Shown here: in pieces, positions 46,710 to 59,319 of the stretch
Position numbering within the stretch: the first letter of the stretch is position 1
Layout of the letters: each line of letters starts with the position of its first letter
Assembly: GCA_028274465.1 (NCBI GenBank)
Contig: CM051456.1
Location: 111,963,397 to 112,027,396, forward strand
Source of the DNA: Plantago ovata
Taxonomy: Eukaryota; Streptophyta; Magnoliopsida; Lamiales; Plantaginaceae
Direction: 5' to 3'
DNA length: 64,000 nt
The notes under the pieces: generated by a model
What the model saw: the letters and a program-made list of their open reading frames with translations, nothing else
Told to the model about the DNA's origin: nothing
Databases searched by the model: none
Position numbers and translations under genes: made by a program

Positions 46710-49700
46710 CATGCATTGTAAATCCAACTCCTTCACCATCATCATATTATCTTATGACTTCCTATTCATGAGACACATTTTAAGTTGAAAATTAAATTTA
46801 TAATTAGTGAATAATCTGTCGAAATTCGATAACCGTGTTTAATTTTGATCGCATAATTCCCGAAATTTGGACACACTACTTCATCCGTGCAATGAATAAC
46901 TACAAGACTGACGACAATATAGTTGAAATGAAAGAAAGAAAAGACACGAATGATATAGTAAATCTTGTTAAGAGATGTTTTGTGGCTTGTAAGTTTCTCA
47001 CAATACCCTAAAGGACAAAAGTGCCATCAAGAAATTTTTTGTTCCAATATGAGAAAACGTTTAAATTAGGTCAATTAAATTGAACTTCAACAAGTATGAC
47101 TTGTAATCATCATATTCATGTCTATCTTCTTTCTATTTGAAAAAACAATGCATTCGATTCAATTCATTTGAGACGAAAACAATAACATATATTTATTAGT
47201 CTCAATTATTTCTTTATATTTGTTTTCCATAATTTTTGTATGATCCGTTTAACCTCTGTTACTCCTAAACTATAACCAAAAATTAATTTATAAAAATATA
47301 ATTTCTCTACAATTATTATATAATTTCATTAATTATTTTTTATTAAAATTTATGATTTATTAGTGGTTAAACGGAACTAAAAATATTTAATAAAACAAAA
47401 ATAAAAAAATTCACTTGTATGGGATGGATGAAGTATCTAATACGAAGTATCTCGGATCCTCCAATGTGGGGATTGGGGAAGAAAGTCATGCATGCTACAA
47501 TTCTCGATCACTAATGTGGCCATCAGCTAAAAACACACACATAGCAATTAACTTGGACAACTGGTATGTCGTTGGAGTTTCCATATAGGCATATACACAA
47601 GGCCAAGCTAAATTTGTTCGGTTAACCAATACTATAATTTATTTCGGATGTGACAAGTGCCAGACTGCCACAAAATTATACTTATACTCCACATTTTTAA
47701 GTAATTGAGAAGAAGAACAATACATTCCTAATTTTTAGTAGTATAATCTTACAGGATTGATGTAGCGTGGTTGCTAACTAGCTAGTTCGTTCTTGCTCTG
47801 CAACTTACGAACCGAATACCATTGAGACGTTTTTAACTATTCGATCGATACGTATACTGACAAATTAATATGAGATAAACATAAACCACACTCTTATTGG
47901 GTTCATTTATACATGGGCATTACGGCATTAGAGTTTACGAATTGTTTCAGGCATGTTAGGGCTTGGACCGCTCTGGTCCCTCTATAAGTACTACTAGTCT
48001 ACTACTTATTATGGACTGATTTGTTATAATCACGTGTTAACTTGGATCCAAGTAATCGCGTGTATACGAGCCTATTGACTGTCCCACACCGCCACGAAAT
48101 CTTCGAGGCATACACTATAAAATAAAATAACATTTGTGATTGCGATTAATTATGACTCTTTTTACGTCCATCATAACATTTGTGCTACGAGAGATAATGC
48201 CATTAGCAAGTGCAGCGTTCGTGGTGAAAAAAATTTAAAAAGTTATTTAAAAAACGACATACAATTGAGGAGAAAAGATGGATGATCCGTAAGGTAAGGC
48301 ATCGCCCTATTGGCTAATGGACCCACAAGAATCTTTTTTAGTGTAAAATCATTTTTTTATTTTTTTATATATTGGTATTTCAAAATGAAAGGTAGGTATA
48401 TTTTTTATGTAGCTCAATGTGATTTTTTTTTGTTTGTCCAGCCCTGATTATCGATCTTTTTCCTCCTTTTAGGTGCAAATGTCCGAAACTTCAAACTCAA
48501 TGATTAATAAGTTGTACCGGCATTTCTCCTCTTTCACAGTTTCACTTATGAAGTCAATATTAAGGCTCCCTTGCAGTCTAGCTAGCTTGCATGATTGGTT
48601 ATAGACTTAGCTAACAGTGAGTCCGGCCGGCCAAAAATGATCAATAATTTCTTGCATATTTGAAGTCTTCCTTTAAAATTACTACTCGTACTAATCTGAA
48701 GTCAGTGAGTGACATAAATGTTTGAAAGAATAATGAAGAAAAAAGAGAAGTAAATAATGCATTAATGGTATTTTTATCTGGATATTATTTTTTAATTATT
48801 TGCTAATTAAGAAAATAAAATATAGTATATTTGTAAGTTGATCCGTAAGAGTTTCGAATCAATATATAGTATATGTTCAAAAACCAAACTTGCTAAATCC
48901 TAACAATTGTAGGAGGTGAGAAGGTGCCCGGTTTATACTAACTCATAGTGTAGCTAGATGGCCTAAGTGCAAATCCTAGCCAGATTTGTACGCTTACAAC
49001 ACTAGTGGACTTGTGCGTGCAATCTCTGGACGCGAATGTCGAATCGAACCAAATTTAAATGGGTTAGCCCTTGTGAGTTCCGACTTTGGTTCAACAAATA
49101 GTCAATTTGACATTTGCTAATATTTTGTAGTGAATTAGTCTAATGAAAAATCCATATTGAAGTTGAATGGGTTAACGGTTATGATTTTGTGAACTAAGGT
49201 TTTGGCTCAACAAATAGTAAATTGACATTTGTTAATATTTTGTAATGGGAATAACATTCTCAATTCCTCATCTGTAAAATAGTCTAATTTGCATTGGAAA
49301 ATAGTAGAAGAAAACCGATCTTTTTGTTCCTTTTTCTTATCCGCTACCTTTTCTTTTAATCGGGCTCCAGTTTACTTCGTCAAGAACAGCTGAACAACTA
49401 TCGAGCACAACTAGTTCAAATTTAACTGTTATATTTTGGAAAATAAGCGTTCAATGACACCTCAAATACCACCGTAGTGATTTATTTTAAAAAATATGCA
49501 ACCACTTGCCTCACGTTTCTTTCTTTATCTATATATTTTAATTCACTTCTTATAAATTAATATGTTCAATTTCCTCGATAAAAGCTAGAGAGACTAGGCA
49601 ACATTGTTCATTTGCATGCTTTTCTCGATTTATCAGCTTCATCGAGTACTTTCTCAAAGTACTTAACATAAATCTGAAAACTAAGCCTGCTAATCCAAGA

Positions 49701-50389
49701 ACCACACATGCATATGATATCGATGTACCCAAATTAAACAACCAAATCAAACTATTTAAAAAAAAATGATTTAAGGAAATTCAAGATATGGAGACATTCC
49801 AAGAGAAAAGCCAAAGATTCCAACAACAGAATATTTTTTTAGATGAGAAATTGATGATTTCGTCATAATAAGATGACAGTAGTACTATAGTATGATTAAT
49901 TAGTATCACTAGTCTCATTTCTTGAATATTCAAGAATCAGTTGGTAAACGGTTAAACTAAGGTGGTGATCAAGTGTTAACTAACGTTAAGCGACAACTTG
50001 TTCGCCGGGGAATCTGAATTAGACTGCCTATATACTATTTTGAAGCAAGATGCTAAACTCAAACCAACAAATTTACCTTTGGACTTTCTTGTGATGATAC
50101 CTGTGGCTGTGGTGGCCTTGATGAAACTCTCAAGGTAATTAGTATTCAATTTGTTTTTCTTAGTTTACTTTAATTAAACTAAGTCATTAGCTGTAGTTAA
50201 TTATGAGAGTATGAGTTGCAATTTAGATTTATTTATGTAGTAGTAGCTGTTATGCCTAATTGACTTCACTAAGAACCAAAGCATATTCCGAATCTCATTT
50301 CCTTAGTTCAAAGTTCAAACATGTCAACTCATTTCCAGAAAATATAATAAAAAGCGAGATAAATGGAGTAAATAATGACAAGTACTTAT
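46710..50389. other. Intergenic AT-rich DNA, no gene seen
   Basis: About 3.7 kb with no recognisable protein similarity, RNA gene or clear terminal repeats on either strand. Frames up to 66 codons are chance openings. Confidence 0.55.
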
Positions 50390-51560
50390 GGGTAGTGAAT
50401 GTGTAAAAAGTAATTTTATTATATAATAAAGAAGTAATATAATGCTCCTAAAAAACGAAGTTTTTACCGTTGATGAAGCACCAACAGGGCAGAGGGGGTA
50501 TATATATCATTTCATTTCGCCATGCATTGAAGCCATTTCATATTCTTTGTGGGAAGAATGTAATTAGTTTTGTTTAATTACAAGTCGAGCCGAGTATTAC
50601 TGGGCTCGGTTCGTTAACATAACGAGCCCAAAATAAGGCTCGAGCTCGTTAAACATTAGTTAGACTCGAGCTCGAACGAGCCAAGCCTTACCGAGTTCGA
50701 GCCGAGCCTATATAAAATTTCACGAGTCTTACCGAGTACTCGACTACCTTACCGAGCCCTCGATACGGCTCGGTTCGCGTAACAACACTATATGTAATGC
50801 ACATACAACAAAGAATACTAGTAAGATATATATCACAAAAAAGGGTACTTACCGAGAGCACTTGGTCTATGACTAATTTTATAGCCATTCGTGTGAATGA
50901 TTTCCTCCTAATGATTTTTTTTTCCAGTGACATCCACCAATCCAGCCGATATTTGATGGGCGCTTTTTTAGGGGGCAGCTCTCGCGACGGCGATTTTTAC
51001 ATTCACAATATTCGATCGAATCCTTTAAATTCAAATCCTTTTATCATTTTGATAAATAAATAAAAAAATAAAACCCGTTGATTTTACAGAAATGAAAAAT
51101 GTGATGGATCCGCAAGGCCTACTCGATCGGCCCAATGTTTGTTTTCCCATCACTGACCAAAGACTACTGCATCCGCAGAAGAAGTCCCCAAAAGCTTTTT
51201 TTTCACATTTCCTTCTCGCCGGAGCACCTGTGGAACTCAGTCTCCGGTAGCCTCTAAACATGTATGTAACTCAATCAATTCCTTATCCTCCCCTGAAATC
51301 GCTTCAAAACTTTATTTCCTTCAATTATTTCGGATTTCGCTACTGAGTCTAATCTGTGAGCCAAGTTTCAAACCTAATATTCATAGTTTCAGTTATCCAT
51401 TACCGTTCGTCCTCTACAATCTGAGCTGATATTTTGTTTGAATAGTAGTATATGTATATCATTTCACTCTCATCATTGTTATTCTAATTATAGCTTATTT
51501 CACTACTAGTATCATTTTTATTTATTTGAAGCAGGTATGTTGATTTACTGTTTCTGCTGT
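50390..51560. repeat. Duplicated FRS upstream region, copy A
   Basis: Segments at about 50,440-50,535, 50,800-50,920 and 51,070-51,560 match 62,640-62,750, 63,225-63,330 and 63,545-64,000 in the same order. Shared landmarks include GTCTATGACTAATTTTATAG, CACATTTCCTTCTCGCCGGA and CTCTAAACATGTATGTA. In copy A the section 50,575-50,785 is an insertion rich in GAGCTCG/CGAGCC motifs that copy B lacks. The 3' part is the 5' UTR and first intron of the FRS gene. Confidence 0.8.
50575..50785. mobile_element. GAGCTCG/CGAGCC-rich insertion in copy A
   Basis: Dense repeats of CGAGCC, GCTCGAGCTCG and TTACCGAG in both orientations, the style of hAT-MITE subterminal regions. Absent from the equivalent place in the duplicate near 62.75-63.2 kb, so it was inserted after the duplication, or lost from the other copy. 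Ends are not resolved. Confidence 0.45.
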
Positions 51561-51721
51561 GGATAATTATGTAATATAGATGATCATGATTGTTGACATT
51601 TATAGCATGCTTGTGATTCTTCATATAGATTTACCGGAAATAGATAGGGAAGAGTAATTTTAGGGAGGTATAATGTATTATGTCTCTTTGCTAGAGTACT
51701 CTGAATGTAGTTATTATCGTG

Positions 51722-52012
51722 TGTGTTACGCCCCTACTTTATGCTTGATGCTCCAGGCCTCAGCCATATTTGGATTTCGTGTTATACTCTATAGTCACTT
51801 CTCGCGAAGATAGTGTCCTTAGCATCTTATGTACCTGTCGTGTTACGAGCCTACTGTATGCTTGATGCCACACGCCTCGCTATATTATAATTTATTATAA
51901 TTTCGTGTTATACTCTATAGTCGGTTCTCATGAAAATAGTGTCCTTAGCATCTTATGTACCTGTCATGTTACGCGCCTACTGTATGCTTGATGCTCCACG
52001 CCTCACTACCTT
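51722..52012. repeat. Tandem repeat (about 117-127 bp, 2.4 copies) in the FRS 5' region
   Basis: 'gtgttacg.gcctactgtatgcttgatgc' begins at about 51,723, 51,840 and 51,966. 'tttcgtgttatactctatagtc' and 'gatagtgtccttagcatcttatgtacc' follow in the first two copies. It lies between the probable leader exon and the FRS start codon, so it is intronic. Confidence 0.75.
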
Positions 52013-52344
52013 AATGTTTTGACTTTTGATTTTGTTTTCATGTTATTTTGGTTGTATTGAATTGCAGATCGTGTGTAATATGACACAATATTGCGGTCTG
52101 TATGAAAAATTCCCTGATTGTTTATGTTTTGACGGTGAAAAAGCGAGCTTGTTCTTTATGAATCTTCTAAGTACTAGTACTAACATTGTCAATTTGTCTT
52201 GCTGTATCTGAAGTCATTAGTAAACTGAAATAACTTTTTTGCATTCGTTCTTTTTACTATTTGAGCGTGTATTTGCTTCTAAGTTTCTAGTTTTTGTTGT
52301 GCTTTTGGCTAGATGTCTGCTGAAGGAGATCCTGCCTGAATTTT

Positions 52345-54512
52345 ATGGAAGAAACTTCTCTTCATATTGAGCATGCTACAAGTGAACTAGGCTGTGAGAC
52401 ACCACCTGAAACCAATGACGTGACAACAGCTTCAAATGACGGAGGAAGGAAAGAATTTGTTGCTCCTGCTGTTGGCATGGAATTCGAGTCCTATGATGAC
52501 GGTTACAATTATTACAACTGTTACGCAACAGAATTAGGCTTTAGCGTGAGGGTGAAAAACTCTTGGTTCAAAAGAAATAGTAGAGAGAAATATGGGGCAG
52601 TAGCCAAGGATTTAAAAGAGTCAAAGATGTGAATCGCCTGAGGAAGCAGGGGCAAAGCCAAGGATTTAAATGAGTATTAAATATCACATAGATAGATGGA
52701 ATTACAATGTTAAGGGTAGAATAGAGTTATTTGAACTAAAAATAACATGTGCTACATGACAAAACTTCTTTTTTGATACATATACTATTTGAACTTTCAT
52801 AACTTGGCTAATACTACCCTCCCTTCGCCCCTGTGAGGAAGGAAACAAGAACTGGTTGTCCAGCTATGATGAGATTGAAGCTGGTTGATTCTAAAAGGTG
52901 GCGGATACTCGAAGTTGCTCTCGATCACAACCATGTATTAGGAGCTAAAAGTAACAAGTCTACTAAGGCAACAACTAGTGGAACCAAGAGAAGGGTGCCA
53001 CCCAACTCGGATTCTGAAGTGCAGCACGTCAAATTGTACCGTGCTGTTGTGATAGATTCAGGAGATGAAGGAAACTCCAATCATAGTGCGGCAAAAGCTT
53101 CATTTAATGTATCCGATCAACTGAACCTAAAGAAAGGGGATATACAAGCTTTGTATAATTATCTTACTCGTATGCAGTTGACGAACCCAAATTTCTACTA
53201 CACTATGGATCTCAACGATGAAGGGTGTTTACGTAATGTGTTCTGGGCGGATGCTAAGTCAAGGGTAGCAAGTGGTTACTTTGGTGATGTAATTTTCTTT
53301 GACAATACATTTTTGTCAAACAAGTACGAGACACCCCTCGTGGCAATTGTTGGCATAAACAATCATGGCCAGTCCGTGTTACTTGGTTGTGGCTTGCTTT
53401 CAGGAGAAACGATTGGATCCTATATTTGGATATTGAAAGCATGGGTAACTTGTACGAATGTGAGTTTTCCTCAAACGATTATCACAGAAAGGTGTAAACG
53501 TCTGCAGAGTGCTGTTTCTGACGTGTTCCCAAAATCGAACCACTGCTTCAGCCTGTCCCATGTCATAAGAAAGATTCCCGAGAAATTGGGAGGGCTTCGC
53601 AACTATGATTCCATGCATAAGTCTCTGTTAAAAGGGATTTATGAGTCTCAGAAGCCATGCGATTTTGAGGCAGCATGGGGATATACGATCCAGCGTTTTG
53701 AAGTCGGTGATAATGAGTGGCTTAGATTGTTACATGAGGATCGATCCCAATGGGCTCCAGTTTACCTGAAGGACACCTTTTTCATGGGGATGGCTACTGC
53801 ACGACCTGGTGAGACGCTCAATGCGTTTTTCGATAAGTACTTGCATAAGCAAACTCCAGTTAAAGAATTTCTTGACAAGTATGAGCTGGCAGTGCATAAG
53901 AAGCACAAGGAAGAAGCCCTTGAGGATATGGAGTCACGGGGCACAACTCCAGAGCTTAAGACAAAATGTCCATTTGAACTACAGCTCTCCCAGGTATATA
54001 CTAGAGCAATATTTAAGAAATTTCAGTTAGAGATGGAGGAGATGTATTCGTGTTTTAGCACTACGCAGATACACGTAGAAGGGCCAGTCACAATCTTTTT
54101 AGTCAAGGAACGAGCTCTAGGTGAAGCAAACCGGAGAGAAATAAAAGACCATGAAGTTCTTTACAATCAATCTGCAGCTGAAGTGCATTGCATCTGTAGT
54201 TGCTTTAACTTCTATGGATATTTATGCCGGCATGCTTTGTGTGTGCTGAACTTCAACGCTGTAGAAGTGGTTTCCGCAAAATACATTTTATCACGATGGG
54301 GGAAGGATTTTAAGCGCCTCTATGTCCCAGACCATGGGTCTACCACTTCAGAAGCTAGTGAAAAGATCCAAATGTTCACTCAGCTGTATCGAAGCGCTTT
54401 GCAAGTCGTGGAGGAAGGAGTGATATCCGTCGACCATTACAAGGTCGCGTTGGGAGCGTTGGAGGAGTCTCTGCATAGAGTTCACAACATTGAGGTGAGA
54501 CATGAAGTATAG
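52345..54512 (+). pseudogene. FAR1-RELATED SEQUENCE gene (FRS6/FRS8-like), disrupted
   Basis: FRS proteins are transcription factors domesticated from a Mutator-type transposase; FHY3/FAR1 act in phytochrome A signalling. Seen here: FAR1 DNA-binding domain ([19 protein letters not shown] ... [18 protein letters not shown]), its second half after the break (RKETRTGCPAMMRLKLVDSKRW, LDHNHVLGAK), MULE core (RNVFWADAKSR, VIFFDNTFLSNKYETPLVA, GLLSGETIGSYIW, FSLSHVIRKIPEKLGGL) and the SWIM zinc finger (CICSCFNFYGYLCRHALC). Order and content fit FRS6/FRS8. Two lesions lie in the first domain: an apparent 13-nt deletion at about 52,601, frameshifting into a stop at 52,630, and a 187-bp hAT MITE at 52,647-52,833. 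The downstream 559 codons remain open, so the death is probably recent. A shortened product from ATG 52,866 would lack half the DNA-binding domain. Confidence 0.9.
52647..52833. mobile_element. hAT MITE (187 bp) inside the FRS coding exon, TSD TGAGGAAG
   Basis: Termini CAGGGGCAAAGCCAAGG and, on the minus strand, CAGGGGCGAAGGGAGG. A perfect 8-bp duplication TGAGGAAG (52639-52646 and 52834-52841) interrupts codons for Leu-Arg-Lys in NRLRKETRTGCP. Removing the element and one TSD copy restores the family sequence at this point. The interior is AT-rich and non-coding. Confidence 0.88.
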
Positions 54513-55035
54513 TTATATTTTGTGAGTCCAGTTTCTGTAAATATATACTCCCCTCGCTAATAATAATGCGCCGTTTGAATTTCTGTAAATAAACTAAATA
54601 TAGTAATAATCCTCCCTATATTACCTAGGTATTGAATTTACTTGGATTGCACTCAAAATACTACTTAAAATAGGGATTTTAGAAGTCCAATCCTTTTCGA
54701 ATTAGGTCTCTTCTATTATATATATATATTCTATATATACACAATACAATTACATTCTGAAACAAAGATTGGCAGTAAACGGTGATCGGAAAACACCACA
54801 GGGAACAAGCGACCATGATCAGAAACAGAAGCACAATGCTTCGGAGGAATTCGGAGTATCTTCCTCTACAGATACATCCCTGTTTGCGAACCAAATTTTC
54901 TCCAGACTAGTGGTACTTGATGCTGATCATCAGGACAACAATAATCATGTAGGTAGTTCTTCGTGTAAACAACGCACGTTGAATCCTTGTGATTCTAGGA
55001 TTAGATCGGTAAGAAGCTGCTGTAGTAGCAGTAGC
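54513..55035. other. FRS 3' flank
   Basis: Stop at 54,510-54,512 followed by AT-rich 3' flank. The open frame leading into the F-box fragment (54,769 onward) starts at TTG, not ATG, and has no recognisable domain before 55,036. Confidence 0.4.
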
Positions 55036-55199
55036 ATGGCACCACAATCTGCTGAAATTGTAGGGTTCATTGATGATCTCCTAATTGTGATTTTGTTTCG
55101 CCTTCCGTTAGAGTCACTTGTTCTCCGTTAGAGTCACTTGTTCGCTTCCAGTCTGTCACAAAACACTGGCTGAAGTGTTCCATATTCGCGCTAGTTTAA
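55036..55199 (+). pseudogene. F-box domain fragment broken by a 20-bp tandem duplication
   Basis: From the ATG at 55,036 the frame reads APQSAEIVGFIDDLLIVIL then FRLPLESLV, the start of an F-box (I-D-D-L-L-x-x-I-L-x-R-L-P-L-x-S-L). A perfect 20-bp tandem duplication (55,104-55,123 and 55,124-55,143) then shifts the frame and brings a stop at 55,129. Without it the frame would continue RFQSVTKHWLKCSIFALV, the expected F-box end, then stop at 55,199. No substrate-binding domain follows. It is a short, dead fragment of an F-box adaptor gene. Confidence 0.72.
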
Positions 55200-56552
55200 T
55201 ATTGAAGAAGGGGTGGCAAGTACGCCTATTAATTGGATAGTACAGCATCATATGATGCAGATATATTCATATCCCCTTAAAATGATGTTAAATGATCAAC
55301 TACCCAAATAGAACAAACATGTCGGTACACCAAGCAATACAGAGGACTTAACTAATGCAATTTGTTCATGACATTTAAACTAGATAGATGCAACAGGGCA
55401 AGGTTAAAACATCCTTTTAAGAAAAAAAGGGCAAAATCACATACATCGTGTATAAGCTTTAGCTCAACTCTTTGACGGTTTAAATTATCACTCTCGTAGT
55501 GACTGTTACTTCAAAACTCAGATGCAGTCTAAGATCACACTGAAACCACCAGATTACCATTCCAACCATCCAGGTAAAAAACAGTACTGAAATGAACCGG
55601 AGTTATAAGGTGGTCTAGTGGAAGTAAGTTGGGATGTTGAAGGAGAGGTGCAAGGTTAGTATTGTAGTAGTGTAGAAGTAGTAATATTTGTCGTTTCAAA
55701 ACACGAAAGTACTGAAATGAACCAGCCAACAACACAGTTTTCGAAGACGAAAAAGATACCAAGAAGACCAAAGAAATACACCAATTCAACACAAAATATA
55801 TATATTCCATAACAATAACAATTTGAAGATATTTTATGCACTTAAAACAGTAAGATTCAAAAATCTGAAAAGTGAATACCTCGATTGTAAAGAAACTTTC
55901 CAGAATTGCAGTCCAAATTCCTAATTCCAGCTCTGGTCCAGACTCCAGATCACATGACATCTGAGATCGAAATGAAACTCATTAACTCAGAATTGAATTT
56001 GAAATGAAATGCATAAAATTGATCGATCAGAGACTAAGATAGGTCAAAGATTACTGATTAGATACCATGAACATCCTGCATTTCTTTCTTAGTTAGCTCC
56101 TGCATGTGTAGAGACGAGCCGAAGAAGCAGAGTGGTGACGCAGGTACTGACTGATGTGGAGCTGGAGAGGTAGCGGTGGAGTGAATAGTACACATACGAA
56201 GATCCACATGTCCGGAGCCGAAGAAAAAAAAACCAAATATGTTTTTTCTATACATAGCCAGCTTGACTATAAGCAACCAGAGTGTCCAGTTTTATTCCCC
56301 TAAAAACAGGTTTAATAACAACCGATTTCCCACCAGTCCCCCTTGTCTATGCCAGGATTATGATTTCTTTGAGGGACATTTGCATACTCTCTGGTGCATA
56401 CATCATGTAAAGAAAACACAGTTTCTATATGATAAAATGACCTTTCCCTTAAATGCACAAGGTCCAACACAAAACATTCACACTTACATGTGGGGCGGAG
56501 AGAGTAAAATCAAGAGCTGGAACTATGTTTCCGCTTGGAAATTTATGAACAT
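55200..56552. other. Intergenic DNA between the F-box fragment and ABCI10
   Basis: No gene recognised. The 141-codon minus frame at 55,535-55,960 is hydrophobic and AT-driven with no known domain. A tRNA-like phrase (GGTGGTCTAGTGG at about 55,610) could be the A box of a SINE, but no matching B box follows. The part just below 56,553 is the 3' UTR side of ABCI10. Confidence 0.45.
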
Positions 56553-59247
56553 TCAGAAATTAATTTGCTTTACATAAGAGGCTTGCTGACTATCAACATA
56601 TGTCCTTACACTTGAAGCATCACCTTGTACAACAACCCTACCATCTTCCATGCAGACAGCACCATCTGCATGCTCGAGCTCTTCCAAACGATGTGTAACC
56701 CATAATGCTGTAGTTCCCTTGGAACAAGCCAGAGAGCTTTTAACTGCATTTATCACGCCGATCTGGAACAGAGTAATAGACAATATTCTTAGAACAGCAT
56801 GAAGCATCTAAAGAGAATGTCAAAGAACAAAGAAGTGGTAGTAAAGTATGGGAATCTATGATGCAGATTTCAGGAGAGGGTAGATAGCAAAGATGAACTG
56901 TATATTGGAAAGCCAAGTATATTTCACCGCTTAAAACCAATTAGCTGTTTGAAAATGCCAAGTCCAAATATATAAGTAGGACTGAAAAAGTAAAACGGCC
57001 AGAAGATCAAGAACGTTGATATTGAAAAGAAGATGAATGATAACGTTACATTGACTAACGCAATGCACCAACTATATAAGCATCTGAATTCTCAACTATT
57101 CAAGGAAAAAATAAAAATAAAAAGATTGATGGAGATACTACTGTTTTCAGTTGGAGGGAGAAAGGCAAGTGAGTACCCCTATTACCCTATAGACTTTATA
57201 GTGTCATACTGTCATACCAGACTAGTTGAAATTTTAAGCGTAATGACCCAAGACATCCGATGTGTTAGTACTTTACTTAACAGGATCATCCTATCCACCC
57301 ATCTTTAGATTATATACAAGGAACACCATGAGCTAAGAATACAAGCATCCTTACCCATTGACAAAATTGTGGTTTCACAATTTGAATTGTAAAAATGTGG
57401 GGGTTGTGAACAAAATCCACGTGTTGGTAAAATAGAACCATATTTACATCCATTTCTTGCTTTATCTTTTTTATCCCATATATAATGGTTATTAAGTTTA
57501 ATTAAATATAATTGGTTGCTTAAATTATTTTACATATTTTTTTATTTCTTTCTAGTATTATATAAAATTAATTATAACTTTTTAAAACATTAAAATAGAT
57601 AAATAAATTTAAATTATAATTATGTATTATTAGTATTATATTAGGATTCTCTCATAATTGTTTATTCAATAATGTTGTTCGGGGCAACAAATAAGCTTTC
57701 CAAAACTATTATTAACAATAGGAGAGGAATTACAAGTAAAACTACTTCCTCTACAACTTCCTATGTGAACTATATGGTGATGCATATCATGCCTTTCTAA
57801 CTTGTGCCTCGTTGGGCATTTCGATACAACACTAAGAATGTTTTACTTTTATCAACAATAGGAGAGGAAATTTGGATTACCCACCTGATCATTTTCATCC
57901 AAGAACGATGTAAGTTCATCTAGTAACAACACTTTGCATGTTTCTGCTAGAGCACCAGCAATGGCAACTCTTTGTTTCTGACCACCACTTAGAGTTTGAA
58001 CTGGTTTCTGAAATAGAATGAATAATAGGTTACCGTGCATTGCAATGGATAATTTTCATCAGACATAATTTGGTAGCATTTTCACATACTTGCAAAAATT
58101 CAAGCATGCCTACAGCATCTAAAGCTTTAGCCACCCTAGATGTTATCTCAGCATTGGTTAAGCTGAATTTGCCAAGACCAAATGCCACATCTGCTTCCAC
58201 TGTAGGCATAACCACCTGCATATGAAAGAGTCAAGCAACAAAATATTGCTAATATAGAGTGTATTTTGCTTTCATTAATAAGATAATATTTGAACTGATG
58301 TCAATGGGGACCATAGTTTTAAAATTCAGCAGAACGGAACTATAAGGGCCGATATGTCATGGTTTTTCAGCTCACAGAGATAAAATCACATGGAAGTCGA
58401 AACTCTTTTAAACACTTGAAACTTTATCTATAGTAGTTCATAGTATTTTCAATTTCAAAACACAACAAAACGTTTCCAAAACATCTCTTCCTTTAAGGAA
58501 TCCAAAACATACCCTGAAGCCAAGATTTTAAGCTGTGACAGGGAGCCCTAACACTTAGTAACATTAAGCAAGTATACTCACACCCCCAGATCTGTCGTTT
58601 AACCTCAACCAACGCACAACAAAGAGTCCATATGTAGGTGAGATGCAGTGAAACAGTCACAATCAGTAATACATGAATTGCACCCTGTAAAATTATCAAC
58701 TGCACGCCCACCTTGTAAAGGATCATGTTTTGGTGTTCTTACACATTTCCATATGCCATTATTCATAATGATGTGTCCCCTTTATCCTCTTGCTGCCACA
58801 GCTAGATACAGGTTTTCTAAGGTCCAAAGCAGCACGTAATCCTCCCCTAGGTATAACACTCATCTATTACCAACATCGGTTATATTTAAAACCCTTGAAA
58901 CCAAAAGTAAAGAAGACGTACCCATCTAGAACCCACATCTAAACCCCAAATGCAATACATACATAGCTTCACGATCATAAACATAGCTTAATCAATTACC
59001 AAAAAATAAATAAAGACAGAATGAATATGCAATATCTGAAACAAATGCAAAAACAAATCCAACACATAAGCAGCTTAAGTTGCAGCTCCAAAAATACACA
59101 ACCTGATGATCAGGATTCTGAAACACGAAGCTCCTGGGCTTTGTAACACGCAAATATCCACCACTTGGATTCAGTAAACCACCCAAAATCTACACCAGAC
59201 CAGCCACGAAACAACTATCATTAAAAAAAAAAAAAAAAAAAAAAAAA

Positions 59248-59319
<72 letters not shown>

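Noticed and set aside
55605-55665. Possible tRNA or SINE A box (GGTGGTCTAGTGG)
   Set aside because: No proper B box at the right distance and no cloverleaf can be drawn.
55535-55960. 141-codon hydrophobic frame on the minus strand
   Set aside because: Hydrophobicity follows from T-rich sequence. No domain or clear promoter, and it contains a duplicated non-coding phrase (TACTGAAATGAACC).
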